This document shows positions 43,140 to 53,013 of a stretch of 64,000 nt of DNA, piece after piece. Within the stretch, counting starts at the first letter, position 1; each line of letters starts with the position of its first letter. The notes beneath the pieces are model-generated. The model was given only the letters and a program-made list of their open reading frames with translations. It did no database searches and was not told where the DNA came from. Made by a program: the position numbers and the translations under genes. The DNA comes from Agriotes lineatus (Eukaryota > Arthropoda > Insecta > Coleoptera > Elateridae), in assembly GCA_940337035.1 (NCBI GenBank), contig CALNHX010003640.1, positions 81,081 through 145,080 of the forward strand, given 5' to 3'.

Positions 43140-43870
43140 GTGTAGTGAGTGAGCCAAGACAGTGGAAGAGCAATGGAATGAATATGTTACAATATGAAAA
43201 TAAACAGCTTAGCACCCATAGCCAGAGATGCAAAACCAGCAAGGAGCAGACCACCGGAAGACCGTCAAAACGGTGAAAAAACAGTTGGCAATCAAAGTCA
43301 CAAAAATGGCAACTGTAAACTAGAGGCCTTCTGGCCTAAAATATGAATAAGAAAAATTAGAAGAAAAGCGCAAGAATATATTCTAGATGCAGAAACTTAT
43401 ACAAAACATATACAATAAAACAACACCGGAGGTAATCATCAGTGAAGATAATAGAACCAATAAATTCAAATAGAAAGAGGACTAAGACAAGGCCACACTA
43501 ACTCCCTAAAACTTTTCACTTTTGCGTTGGAAGACTTTCTCAAAATGGTGAACTAGGAATTAGGAATAGAAGTTAGCATCGATGTCAGATATATAATCTA
43601 TTTCTGCTTTGCTGATGATGTCGTACTACTTTGTCAAAACACTGACGAATTACAGGAAATGCTTAAGGCACGATTGGCCAAAGTCGAGTTACACAAACTT
43701 GGAAAGAACCAAAATAGTATTCTCAGAAAATTTAATTCTGTTTGTGGACAATATGAAATAGCGGAGGTAAAAGAACATGTTTATTTGGGACGTAAAATAA
43801 TGCTTGGCAAAGAAAACCTAACTAAACAGACAGAAAGTAGTGGAGGAAGTTAGACGAGGCTATATTTATG
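43140..43870 (+). pseudogene. RTE-like LINE: RT palm and C-terminal scraps
   Basis: The plus strand gives RGLRQGHTNSLKLFTFALED, then a stop, then YFCFADDVVLLCQNTDELQE. This is the palm with its catalytic FADD. The thumb side follows (KEHVYLGRKI..GKENLTKQ). Just upstream, 43190-43350 resembles the C-terminal GRPSKRW block of the same class, out of order. That implies two fragments side by side or a rearrangement. Orientation is opposite to the RT fragment at 41950-42960. Confidence 0.7.
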
Positions 43871-45266
43871 TCGGTTACTATGAATATGATATTGATACTG
43901 TGCAAGCATATCGAAAAAAGTAGTCAATGACAATATTAAATTCAATACAAAGGTTTGGAAAATGACGCTTTGTGTTTGCAATAAACAGAAAAAACCTTGA
44001 ACCCTTCATGATATTTTTTAAAATACTGTTATCAAAACAGCTTTATGTCCTTGTACGTGCAAAATATATAAATTGCTTCGAATTAATTATGCACAACAGA
44101 GATTTAGAAAGGTCATAATATATCTGCAAAATAAATATATAATGATGTATCAGACAGCATTGACATAAATACCTGCTGAAGAAAATCTCGTCGTTAAAAT
44201 CAGAAATCAACTTTTCAGACATGTTTCATTATTTCGTATTAAATTTAGCGAAGTAAGCTGAGGTAAATTATTAAGGTTAAGGTGTTACGATTTACTGAAC
44301 TTTGGCATGGATTCATTTTTTTATCTAAACATTAACGTAACGTAACCTGAATGATTTAATACATTTAAATAAATAATTGGAAACCCCCACCTTATTGTAT
44401 TCTCTGAGTTTAATCGGTCGTGGTGGTGATAATAGGGAAAATGGTCCTTGTAATCTGACTGTCATGCAGTTTCTTTTACATTGGGTTTTAAGATACCAAC
44501 ATAGAAAGTTTAATGTAATCGACAACGCTGTGATTAGCTCCCGTATCTTGGCAATATTGCTGAAAATATATTTACTATACTCTACTTACTTAATGATATA
44601 AACGTAATGTTACCATTTACATCCAAGTAATTGAGTAGTACATTGTGTGCATTCCTGTTGTCACAAAATGTGTACAAGGGAGTTTTTGATACACACAATT
44701 TCAGAGGTGTATTAAACACATTTCAAACTTTAATTTTATGTTATTTGAAAATGCTTTAGTGGATTAGTCAAATATAATGGTAAAAAGTAGATATAGTCTC
44801 AACTACCTTTCAGATAAAATAATTTAGGCTGTAGTTGTGTTTAAAGCTACATTCTAAGAAATGGTAAATTCTTTTGTTACGAAAATGTTTTTTTGAATAA
44901 TGTTATCCTAGGTTTGCGACGTACATATATTTAAATAATGATTTTCATATCCGCTCTAAAAAAGTACAAGCAGTTTGAACAACATATCGATGTTTATTTC
45001 TTATTTATTTATTTTTTTATCTTGAAGTATGGGAAATAGATAAAAATACAATCAAACTATAGTAGAAATACTTGTAAGTATTTCCATTCCAACGTATTAA
45101 TTTTTTGTTGTTACTTTACTTCAAGTTTTCCTCTGGATATTGCTACTATAAGTTAGTACAATATATTGCAAGTATCTAATTAGAATGCAATATATCTTTT
45201 AGTTAAAGGACTTGATTATCTATTAATCTTTATACTGCCAGTAAGCCAAAAATTCCACCAATTTAC
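43871..45266. other. Non-coding DNA
   Basis: About 1.4 kb with no supported feature. The frames near 44325-44601 overlap on both strands and have no domain. Confidence 0.5.
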
Positions 45267-46097
45267 ATGGATAATGCTGTAAATCATAAGGGCCTGATAG
45301 AGGATATAAAAAAAGTAGCAACAGCCGAGTTTACAACCATTTGCAGCACAAACTCTTTACGCATTAACCTAACAACTGAAAACGATTATCACAATCTTGC
45401 CAAATTCTCCACCAATAATCAAAATCAATATCACACACTTCAAACCCCAATCAGCAAGTCATTATTTGTTGTTGTAAAAAATGTTCCATTATCACTAACC
45501 ACCAAGGAAACTGAAGAAGAATTAACTAATTTACCTATTATTAATACCACTGGATTATTAATCTCCGATAAAGAACCCATTCCCTTGTGCGCAGTATTGC
45601 TGACCAACAATGACGAAGCCAAACAAATGTATGAATTGAAACAACTGCACTATTCTACAATAACAGTTAAAACTAGGAAAATACCAACAAATATGCCCCA
45701 GTGTCATCGATGCCAGCGTTTTGGGCACACTGAGAACTACTGCATTCTTCCCGCGAGATGTGTGAAATGCGGCGGCAATCGCAGGCACACAAAGTGTAAA
45801 AAACTAAACAAAGAACAACAAAAGTGTGTCAACCTCGGAGGAGAATATGCAGCGAGTTACAGGGGATGCAGCTATCACATTGAGCTTCAACAAAAGCACT
45901 TGAAAAATAAACCCATTTTCAAGAACCAACTTGTTAACCCAGCAAAAACATATGCTAAAAGAGTCAGAAACGGCCTAAACACTAATTCTTCTCCATCAAA
46001 CCTAACAACTTTTCCCTTCGAAACCAAAACTCTGCTATACCTATCTTCTTTTAGTCAAAGATTTTATTATCAATGCAATTTTACCTTTAGTGCTTAA
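45267..46097 (+). CDS. Jockey-type LINE ORF1 (Gag-like), 3' part eroded
   Basis: Open for 276 codons from ATG 45267. Residues about 60-140 form the region that precedes zinc knuckles in Jockey ORF1 proteins (SKSLFVVVKNVPLSLTTKE). Then come three Cys/His motifs: CHRCQRFGHTENYC, CVKCGGNRRHTKC and CVNLGGEYAASYRGC. The family binds LINE RNA and DNA. The C-terminus after residue 245 is not typical and probably follows a frameshift. No ORF2 follows; the next sequence (46130 on) is an antisense RTE fragment. It may belong with the Jockey element at 53014, which lacks ORF1, but this is unproven. Confidence 0.78.
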   Translation: MDNAVNHKGLIEDIKKVATAEFTTICSTNSLRINLTTENDYHNLAKFSTNNQNQYHTLQTPISKSLFVVVKNVPLSLTTKETEEELTNLPIINTTGLLISDKEPIPLCAVLLTNNDEAKQMYELKQLHYSTITVKTRKIPTNMPQCHRCQRFGHTENYCILPARCVKCGGNRRHTKCKKLNKEQQKCVNLGGEYAASYRGCSYHIELQQKHLKNKPIFKNQLVNPAKTYAKRVRNGLNTNSSPSNLTTFPFETKTLLYLSSFSQRFYYQCNFTFSA

Positions 46098-46129
46098 TGG
46101 ATCATAATACCTCAAAACTAATAATAAAT

Positions 46130-46690
46130 TCTCTCTCGCATCATCAGCCCATGAGTATACTCCATTGTTGGATATAGGCCTCTCTCATTATTTTCCAGTT
46201 TTCTCTGTCGTATGTCTGTTGTGTCCAGTTTCTGCCTGCTACTTTTACTATGTCATCTTTCCACTTTGTTTTGGGTCTTCCAATGCTTCTACGTCCTGTT
46301 CGGGGTCTTCATTCTATTATCTTTCTGGTTCATCGGTTGTCTCGTCGTCGCATTACATGACCCGCCATTGTCACTTTAATTTTAAGATCTTTTCCACGAC
46401 ATCTTGTACTTTCGTTTGGTTTCTTACGTAGTCATGTCCTTTTAGTTCCTGCGAGTTATAACTAACATTGCCCTCTCTATGGATCTTTGAGCTACTTGCA
46501 GTTTGTAAAGTTGTGATTTTATTAATGACCACGTTTCTGAGGCATATGTCATTACTGGCAGAACGCATTCGTTGTATACTTTAGTTTTTAATACAATTTT
46601 GATTTGAAGACTTCCTTTAGTTTATCGAATACTGCCCAACTCATCCTGATTCGTCTATTCACCTTGTCGTTTTTCCGCCTTACCTAGGTG
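46130..46690 (-). pseudogene. RTE-like LINE 3' end (C-terminal coding block)
   Basis: The minus strand begins near 46690 with RKNDKVNRRIRMSWAVFDKL, then YNECVLPVMTYASETW, QVAQRSIERAMLVITRRN. It ends with GRRSIGRPKTKWKDDIVKVA and YIQQWSILMG across different frames. This is the conserved C-terminal tail of RTE-type ORF2 proteins in insects. At least three frameshifts are present. The CR1-like LINE starting near 46735 abuts its 5' side and may have truncated it. Confidence 0.8.
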
Positions 46691-46813
46691 TTATCAGCTG
46701 GCCTAAATATATTCATATAAAGTAGTAGTAAAAAAAAGTAGTATTGAACGTCAACGCGAGCGGACGTATATTGCTAGAGTTCTCTGTGTATTAAGTTCTG
46801 AGTGCGAATTATT

Positions 46814-47558
46814 ATGGTAACTAACAAGTGCAATTGTTGTGCCTCTACATTTGAGGCTCATCTTCTTGTTAAATGCTGTGTCTGCTTGAAAGATTTTGGA
46901 AATGCATGTGTTAATTTATCATCAACTGAAACCAGGGTTATAAATTCAAAAAAGGTTTCCTGGACATGTGAAACCTGTGAAGGCGTAGGGAGCGATTTAA
47001 ATTCACTTAAAGCGGTGATTTTAGAACTACAACGTGAAATTCAAGATCTTAAACTCCAAAGATCGGAAGATAACCAGAAGTCGAGCGATGATGCCTTCGA
47101 GGAAATGCTGCAAGAATGGGAAAATCGTCAAATTCGTAAGAAAAATTTGATTATTTTTGGAATTGCGGAACAATCTTCAAATCTTAGTAAGAGAGGAAAA
47201 AATTGTAGCTGATAAACAGCAAGTATCTAAAATATTAAATGTTTTAGAACCGCAGTTTAAAATTGAGGCGATACGCCCTATGCGCTTGGGAAATGCAAAT
47301 CTGAGTAATAATCGTCCTCGACCAGTTAAGCTCACCTTTACTTCTGAAAAGTTTGTGCATGAGTTCATTAAAAATGCAAATCGGTTAAAAAATAATCACA
47401 ACTTCAAAGATATATCGATTGCATTTGACCGAACTCCTAAGCAAATAGAATATTATAAAAAAGTTAAGCAGCAGCTACTTGCTAGGAAAGATGCTGGCGA
47501 TTCTGCTTGCAAAATAAAATACGTAAATGGTGTTCCGAAAATTATTTCTTTAAACTAA
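46814..47558 (+). pseudogene. LINE ORF1: PHD-like finger and RNA-binding part
   Basis: ATG 46814 (MVTNKCNCC) is preferred over the in-frame ATG at 46802 because the family starts close to its first Cys pair. Residues 5-60 contain CNCC, CCVC, C..LSSTE and WTCETC, a PHD-like zinc finger. A coiled coil follows (LKAVILELQREIQDLKLQ). After a frameshift near 47190 the second half continues in the frame of 47157-47558: KILNVLEPQFKIEAIRPMRLG and KLTFTSEKFVHEFIKNANRL, the RRM-like and C-terminal domains. ORF1 proteins chaperone LINE RNA. Confidence 0.78.
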
Positions 47559-47559
47559 A

Positions 47560-50092
47560 TGTGCCCAACAGCATCTGCCTATGCTATTATCAAAACGTTC
47601 GTGGCCTTAGAAGCAAAGTTCAAGAAGTTTTTGCAAGTGTAAATTTATGTGAATTTGATTTGATAGCATTGTCTGAAACATGGCTGAATGACAGCATATT
47701 AAGTAGTGAACTGTTTCCAGATGCTTATAAAGTATATCGATGCGATCGGAAATATAATTTATCTAATCAGTCCTGGGGTGGAGGTGTTTTATTAGCATGT
47801 AAAGACAATATCTGTTCTGAAATTATTGACTTGTCAGTATTTTCAGAAATTTCACATATATTGAAATTGTTGGTTGTAAATTGTTATTAAAATCACGTAC
47901 CATGTATGCATTTGTTATTTATATTTCGCCAATTGTTTCTTATGCACAGTATGAAGTATTTCTTGAAAAATTTGAATACCTACCATGTTTAGATAGTGGT
48001 GATATTTTAATAATTGGTGATTTCAATGTGCCTTGTTTTATTCAAGATGGTACTGAGAAAAAATCTCTACTTCTGAAGAATTTCGAGAAGTTATTTAATT
48101 TTTCACAAAAAAATCAAATATATAACCATGATAATCGTCTGTTAGATTTAGTATTTACAAATTTTGATTGCGAAATTATTAATGAAACCGTTCCACTGGT
48201 TACAGAAGATATGTACCACCCTGCTCTTATAATCTCTTTCAATTACTCAAACAAATTTACAGATTTCTCTAATACTTCGCCGACCGAGAAAATCGTATAA
48301 CTTCAACAAAGCCGATTTTCCATCACTATATAACAGCTTACTGCAAGCTGATTGGTCGTTTCTGTTAAATATACAGGATTGTGACACAGCCCTTTCTCTT
48401 TTTTATTCTAAATTATACTCTATATTTGATGAGAGTGTTCCTGCATTTAAAATCTATAAACGAAAATATCCCAAATGGTTTACATCTGAAATTATTGCAA
48501 ATATTAAATTAAAATCAAAATATTTTAGAAAATATAAAAAACTGAAACGACGTAGTGACCAAGAAAACTTTAAACGACTACGATCCCTTATTAAAATACA
48601 AATTGATGCAGCTTATAAATCGTATATTCATAGTGTAGAGTCATCAGTCACATCTGATTGTCGCAGCTTTTGGTCATTTATGGATTCTAAAAGGAAACAA
48701 TCTAGGATACCCGGCATTATGCATCACGGTGAACTCCAAGTTACATCTCCTAAAGAAATAGTCGATGCTTTTGCAAACTTTTTTAGTAGTGTATATGTAA
48801 ACCGTTCTATTGACCCTTCTGTAGAAACGTCTCCCATTATCGATCAGTTCTTACCTATTTCTATGAGAAATATTACCGAGGATGAAATTATAAAGGCCGC
48901 TAAAAAGCTGAAAAGCAGTATGTCTTCTGGTTTAGATTTAGTTCCATCTTTTGTCGTTCGAGACTGCATAAACGTATTTGCGATACCACTATGTATTATT
49001 TTTAACGCAGCCTTGCGAACTCGATCTTTCCCGACTATGTGGAAAAGAGCAAGAATATGCCCAATATTTAAAAGTGGCAATCCAGCAGAAGTTTCCAATT
49101 ATCGTCCAGTATCAGTATTGTCAAATTTTTCAAAGATATTTGAAATTGTTATTTATAACCGTATATTCCCTTTTGTTCAAAACCAGTTATCTCTTCATCA
49201 GCATGGTTTCATTCCAAAGCGTTCAACTATTTCTAACTTAATGATCTTAACGCAATATCTGTCTGAGGTTATGGATCAGCGTGGGCAGGTTGATGTTATA
49301 TATACTGACATGTCTAAAGCGTTTGATCGAGTAGATCACTCCGTCCTACTTAACAAGTTGAGATTATTTGGATTTGATGAACCTTTAACATCTTTCTTTG
49401 ATTCATATCTATCAAATAGGGAACAAATTGTTTCATATAAAGGGGTTTGTTCCTATACATACTTCGCTTCTTCTGGGGTACCTCAAGGCTCAAATCTGGG
49501 ACCACTATTTTTTCTACTATTTGTTAATGACCTGTGTAGTGTAATTCGATGTAATAAGCTTTCTTATGCAGACGATCTAAAAATATTTTGTAACATATCC
49601 AGTCTTGATGATTGTCTCTTGCTACAAGATGATCTTAACAAAATACAGGAATGGTGCATTTTAAACCGGTTACACTTAAACATTTCCAAATGCAAAGTGG
49701 TCTCATTTACTAGGAAAGAGTCATATATAGAATATCATTATAATGTAGATGAAAATGCTATTGAGAGATGTTCCACTATGAAAGATTTGGGCATATTGTT
49801 TGATAACAAACTAACATTTCATGAACACATAAACTTGAAGGTGGCAGAAAGCTTGAAAATTTATGGTTTTATCATCAGAAATTGCAGAGACTTTAATAAT
49901 CTTCATGCTTTGAAAATTCTTTATTTTTCTTATGTAAGATCTAAGTTGGAGTACGGAGCTGTAATTTGGAATCCTCATTACATTAGTTACTCACTTATAA
50001 TTGAGCGTGTTCAGAAAAAGTTTCTAAAATTTCTTAGTTTTAAAGCTAACGGTATTTATCCACAGACAGACATAACTATAATCAATTATTGA
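47560..50092 (+). pseudogene. LINE ORF2: endonuclease and reverse transcriptase
   Basis: The endonuclease starts with CYYQNVRGLRSK and LIALSETWLND (47570-47890). A frameshift near 47880 leads to IIGDFNVP (catalytic Asp) and DLVFTNFD (47881-48290). A second near 48295 enters a frame open to 50092. RT blocks follow: SSGLDLVPSFVV, RPVSVLSNFSKIFE, YTDMSKAFDRVDH, SSGVPQGSNLGP and YADDLKIF at 49565 (catalytic). The thumb and C-terminal region end in KFLSFKANG. RT plus nick make target-primed cDNA. The RT domain itself shows no stop. Confidence 0.88.
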
Positions 50093-50621
50093 ATACCTTT
50101 GAGTTCAACAGTCTTGCCTGTAGAAGAGTATGTGCGTTGTTAAGCTTCTTGCACAATCTTTGTAATAACAATATTGACTGCTCAGATTTGGTAACTCAGT
50201 TGAGATAATAGTACCACGTTTTGAATCGCGACAAGGTGTTACCTTTTATTGTCCTATTCCTAAAACTAATTTATTAATTAAATCTCCATTCTACTCCATG
50301 GCTAAACATTTTAATAAAATCAGTAACCACATTGACATATTTAATAGTTCTTTATCTGAACTAATGAGTTTATGTAAAATTTACTTTTGCAATTGATTTT
50401 AATGTAGATGCGATATAATATAATTTGTCAATGTGTTTATTTATTTGTTTATTTTTTATTTTTTTTTATTGAGGTAGATTAGTTTACGGTGTAATCATTG
50501 TTGGCGTATTAGAGTATTATATATATATTTTCATTTATAATTTGTTTTTTATGTTAATTATCTATGTATATATATTTGTATTACTTTGTCCTATTATTGG
50601 GATATCCTGTTGGGCAAATAA
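50093..50621 (+). other. LINE 3' untranslated region
   Basis: AT-rich sequence after the ORF2 stop. Decayed coding continues in other frames (e.g. around 50100-50380), so the true ORF2 C-terminus was probably longer. Confidence 0.55.
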
Positions 50622-50624
50622 AGC

Positions 50625-50655
<31 letters not shown>
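50622..50655 (+). repeat. (ATT)n LINE tail
   Basis: AATAAAGC followed by about ten ATT units marks the 3' terminus. Confidence 0.9.
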
Positions 50656-50656
<1 letters not shown>

Positions 50657-51106
50657 ATTGGCATAAAAACATTGGCGCAATTATTTGTATGCAAGTGTCT
50701 AGATTGTGATTGAAATGTACTGAAATTTCGTTTACTTGTTTCTAATTTTGTAATACAGGATAGCTATTTTTGTTACAAGTACGAAATTAAGGACTTTTTT
50801 GGACGAGCCGCGGTTTAGGGCCAAGTGAGCGCAGCGAGCGATGCACATAAATAAGGCGGGTCTGAAAGTCCGCTTTCGTACAAGTTACATACATAATTTT
50901 TTGTTCTACTGCTTTCGAAGAGTTTTTTCATATTAAAAAATGTTTAATCGAGGAGTTCGAGCAAAGACGAGGAGTCATGATCATACCAAAAAATGCCAAT
51001 GTATATTTTAATTTCGATCAATGGAAGCGTTAGTTTTTGTTGCCATGGTTAATGCTGCTGAAAAGCAAAAGGTACTACTTCAAAAATGTGGGTGTTTTTG
51101 ACCATA
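50656..51106. other. Non-coding DNA
   Basis: No gene. Contains GAGCGCAGCGAGCGATG, the same style of CG-rich motif seen in the dispersed repeats at 25.3 and 60.1 kb. Confidence 0.45.
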
Positions 51107-51235
51107 TATTGTTTGAGGCTTTCGCTGTTACTCGAATTATTCTTCTTAACATAGAATTTCGGCTTAGACCGCCTAGTATTTGTAGATGAACACCCAGCAT
51201 TCTCTGGCTTAATGTGCCTTTTTGACCACTAAACA
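51107..51235 (+). repeat. Fragment of the 60.8-61.2 kb inverted unit
   Basis: GTTTGAGGCTTTCGCTGTTA to CTGGCTTAATGTGCC matches the arms at 60772-60852 and 61060-61184, including TTAACATAGAATTTCGGCTT. Confidence 0.85.
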
Positions 51236-52055
51236 CTGCCGATTTTATAGCTTTTCGATGCAGTAGAACAAAAATATTTGTTTAAAAATCGGCATTAAAA
51301 TATGAGAAATCGGCAATGGAGTAATCTATTGTTTTACAACTTTTTGTAGGTGACGGAGCTATAGATAAACGTCAACCAACGTCAACATAATTTACAAAAG
51401 TTGTATCAAAGAGCATATAATGCTGACGCAGCGGATTATTTAATCTGTCAAAACTGGCACTCTTTTATTATTGTGCAACAAGTTATCGACATATAACCCG
51501 ATAATAACGAAGTACTTATAGTATTACTTCTGATCATACTATACTACACTTAGTATTTACTACTATGAATCCAGCCAAAGATGAGCCCTGCGTCATCGTT
51601 ACACGACGTTAGCACAGATATAGTTTTTTTGTGCGTCACTCTCATTATCTACGAGTGCGACAAGGATAGCATAACATTAGCACGTCTCTGGGTCTTTGGG
51701 AGTGGATTTGACTAGCGCGGTATGCGTCTATAAATTATAGTGTTGCCGACATTAATAATAATCCGTAGATTAAGTAAGGACATTATCAGTAAATAGTAAA
51801 TAAACACGATATATCGGGAAAATTACTTTGAAAAAATTGAGTGTGGTTAATTCAGAAATTACAGGTAAATTTTACGAAAAATCTTTTACAAATATTTGTA
51901 AAAAAATTCGGAAATATAGGCAACATTGTATGCGTCCACAAACATATGATGAACATCTGACTTGTCCTTCACATTTTTCGAGGTTAGTTCACGTATAACC
52001 GTGTTTTGACAGTTTTGTTCAGAACTAAACAAACGTGGTATTGTACGCATTAATA
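51236..52055. other. Non-coding DNA
   Basis: No supported gene. Confidence 0.45.
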
Positions 52056-52440
52056 TGTTAGTGAGTTCACTGTCTCACCAATTGTTGCTGGATCTATTGC
52101 GTTATTTTAAGAAGGAAAAAGGAGTTGGTGGACATTTACTTCCTTTATCTTGTGTGGAAGAGGTATGTTACGTTAATTTATTACTTACGATCTTATTGTA
52201 CAATTATTTGTTTATTGCAGCAAGCAGCTGAGGCGGTTGCTTTGTGGCTGAGGCTTTAGGAATAAGCATTTGTACTTTGAAAAGATCAAGTCTCGTAGTA
52301 GAAACCAATCAGTTTTATTTAGCCCTGGGTAAAAAAAGATCTCGCAAGAAATCGAAAACTTCAGAACTGTCAGAGTTTTCTAAACTGTATAGAAGATGTA
52401 CAATTGTACAGTGAAAGTAAGCGTACTTACTAAGTTTATT
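52056..52440 (+). pseudogene. DDE-transposase-like N-terminal HTH, two exons
   Basis: Exon 1 (about 52060-52165) reads LLDLLRYFKKEKGVGGHLLP and CVEE. A probable GT-AG intron (GTATGTT to TTATTGCAG, about 52163-52220) follows. Exon 2 gives QAAEAV and, one frame off, AEALGISICTLKRS, then LGKKRSRKKSKTSELSEF. The order (FKREKE-type helix, ALGIS..T helix-turn-helix, GKKR basic patch) is that of the DNA-binding region of a Tc1/IS630-related transposase group common in insects. No catalytic domain follows, so it is a fragment. Confidence 0.6.
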
Positions 52441-53002
52441 TGATTTTATAAATTCTAATTTTTATATTTATTCTAGACAAACACATAACTCTCAAATCTT
52501 TGAATGATGAACCTCAAAAGTATTACATTCTAATAGGCAGAAGCAGTTTATATGTAATGTATAGATACAACTCAATGATTAAAATAACTTCATTCTTTTA
52601 TACGTCGTACAAACGCCTGGCCCATTCTTTTTTGTTCTTTGGTAGTCTTTTTCCTTCACTCAAAGTCTTTCAATTTGGTTTTCTTCTTCTTTCTTGTCCA
52701 TCATTTTCTTGCTCTTTTTGGTTGTGATCTTGTTTGACAAATCCTTTTCGCTATTCTTTCTTCACCCATCCTTACTGTGTCCAAGCCATTTCATTTGTTA
52801 AATAATAATTTATAATAAAATGAAATAGATATGGTTACAAAATGCTGTTTCTTTAATTTTAATTAAAAGCTAGAACAGGCATACCTAACCTCAAAAAGTA
52901 TCTCTTCTCTGTCAACTTCAATTAATTGTCAAACTGATGCTGATTTGACTAGGATTTTTTAATCTTATACCACAAAGCAACCACTTGTGTCTTATACCAC
53001 AC
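52441..53002. other. Non-coding DNA
   Basis: A pyrimidine-rich tract (52590-52770) may be antisense LINE sequence, but I could not confirm it. Confidence 0.4.
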
Positions 53003-53013
53003 AGACAGCATTG

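Larger units (their letters stand above)
46735..50655 (+). mobile_element. CR1/Jockey-superfamily LINE, nearly full length
   Basis: A 5' untranslated part (46735-46813) is followed by ORF1 (PHD-like finger and coiled coil), ORF2 (endonuclease plus RT) and a 3' end of AATAAAGC plus an (ATT)n tail at about 50622-50655. ORF1 has one frameshift and ORF2 two in its first third, so it is not active, though most of RT is open. No target-site duplication was found. Confidence 0.85.

Noticed and set aside
52590..52770. Antisense LINE 3' end
   Set aside because: Similar composition to known antisense RTE ends, but no conserved block could be read.
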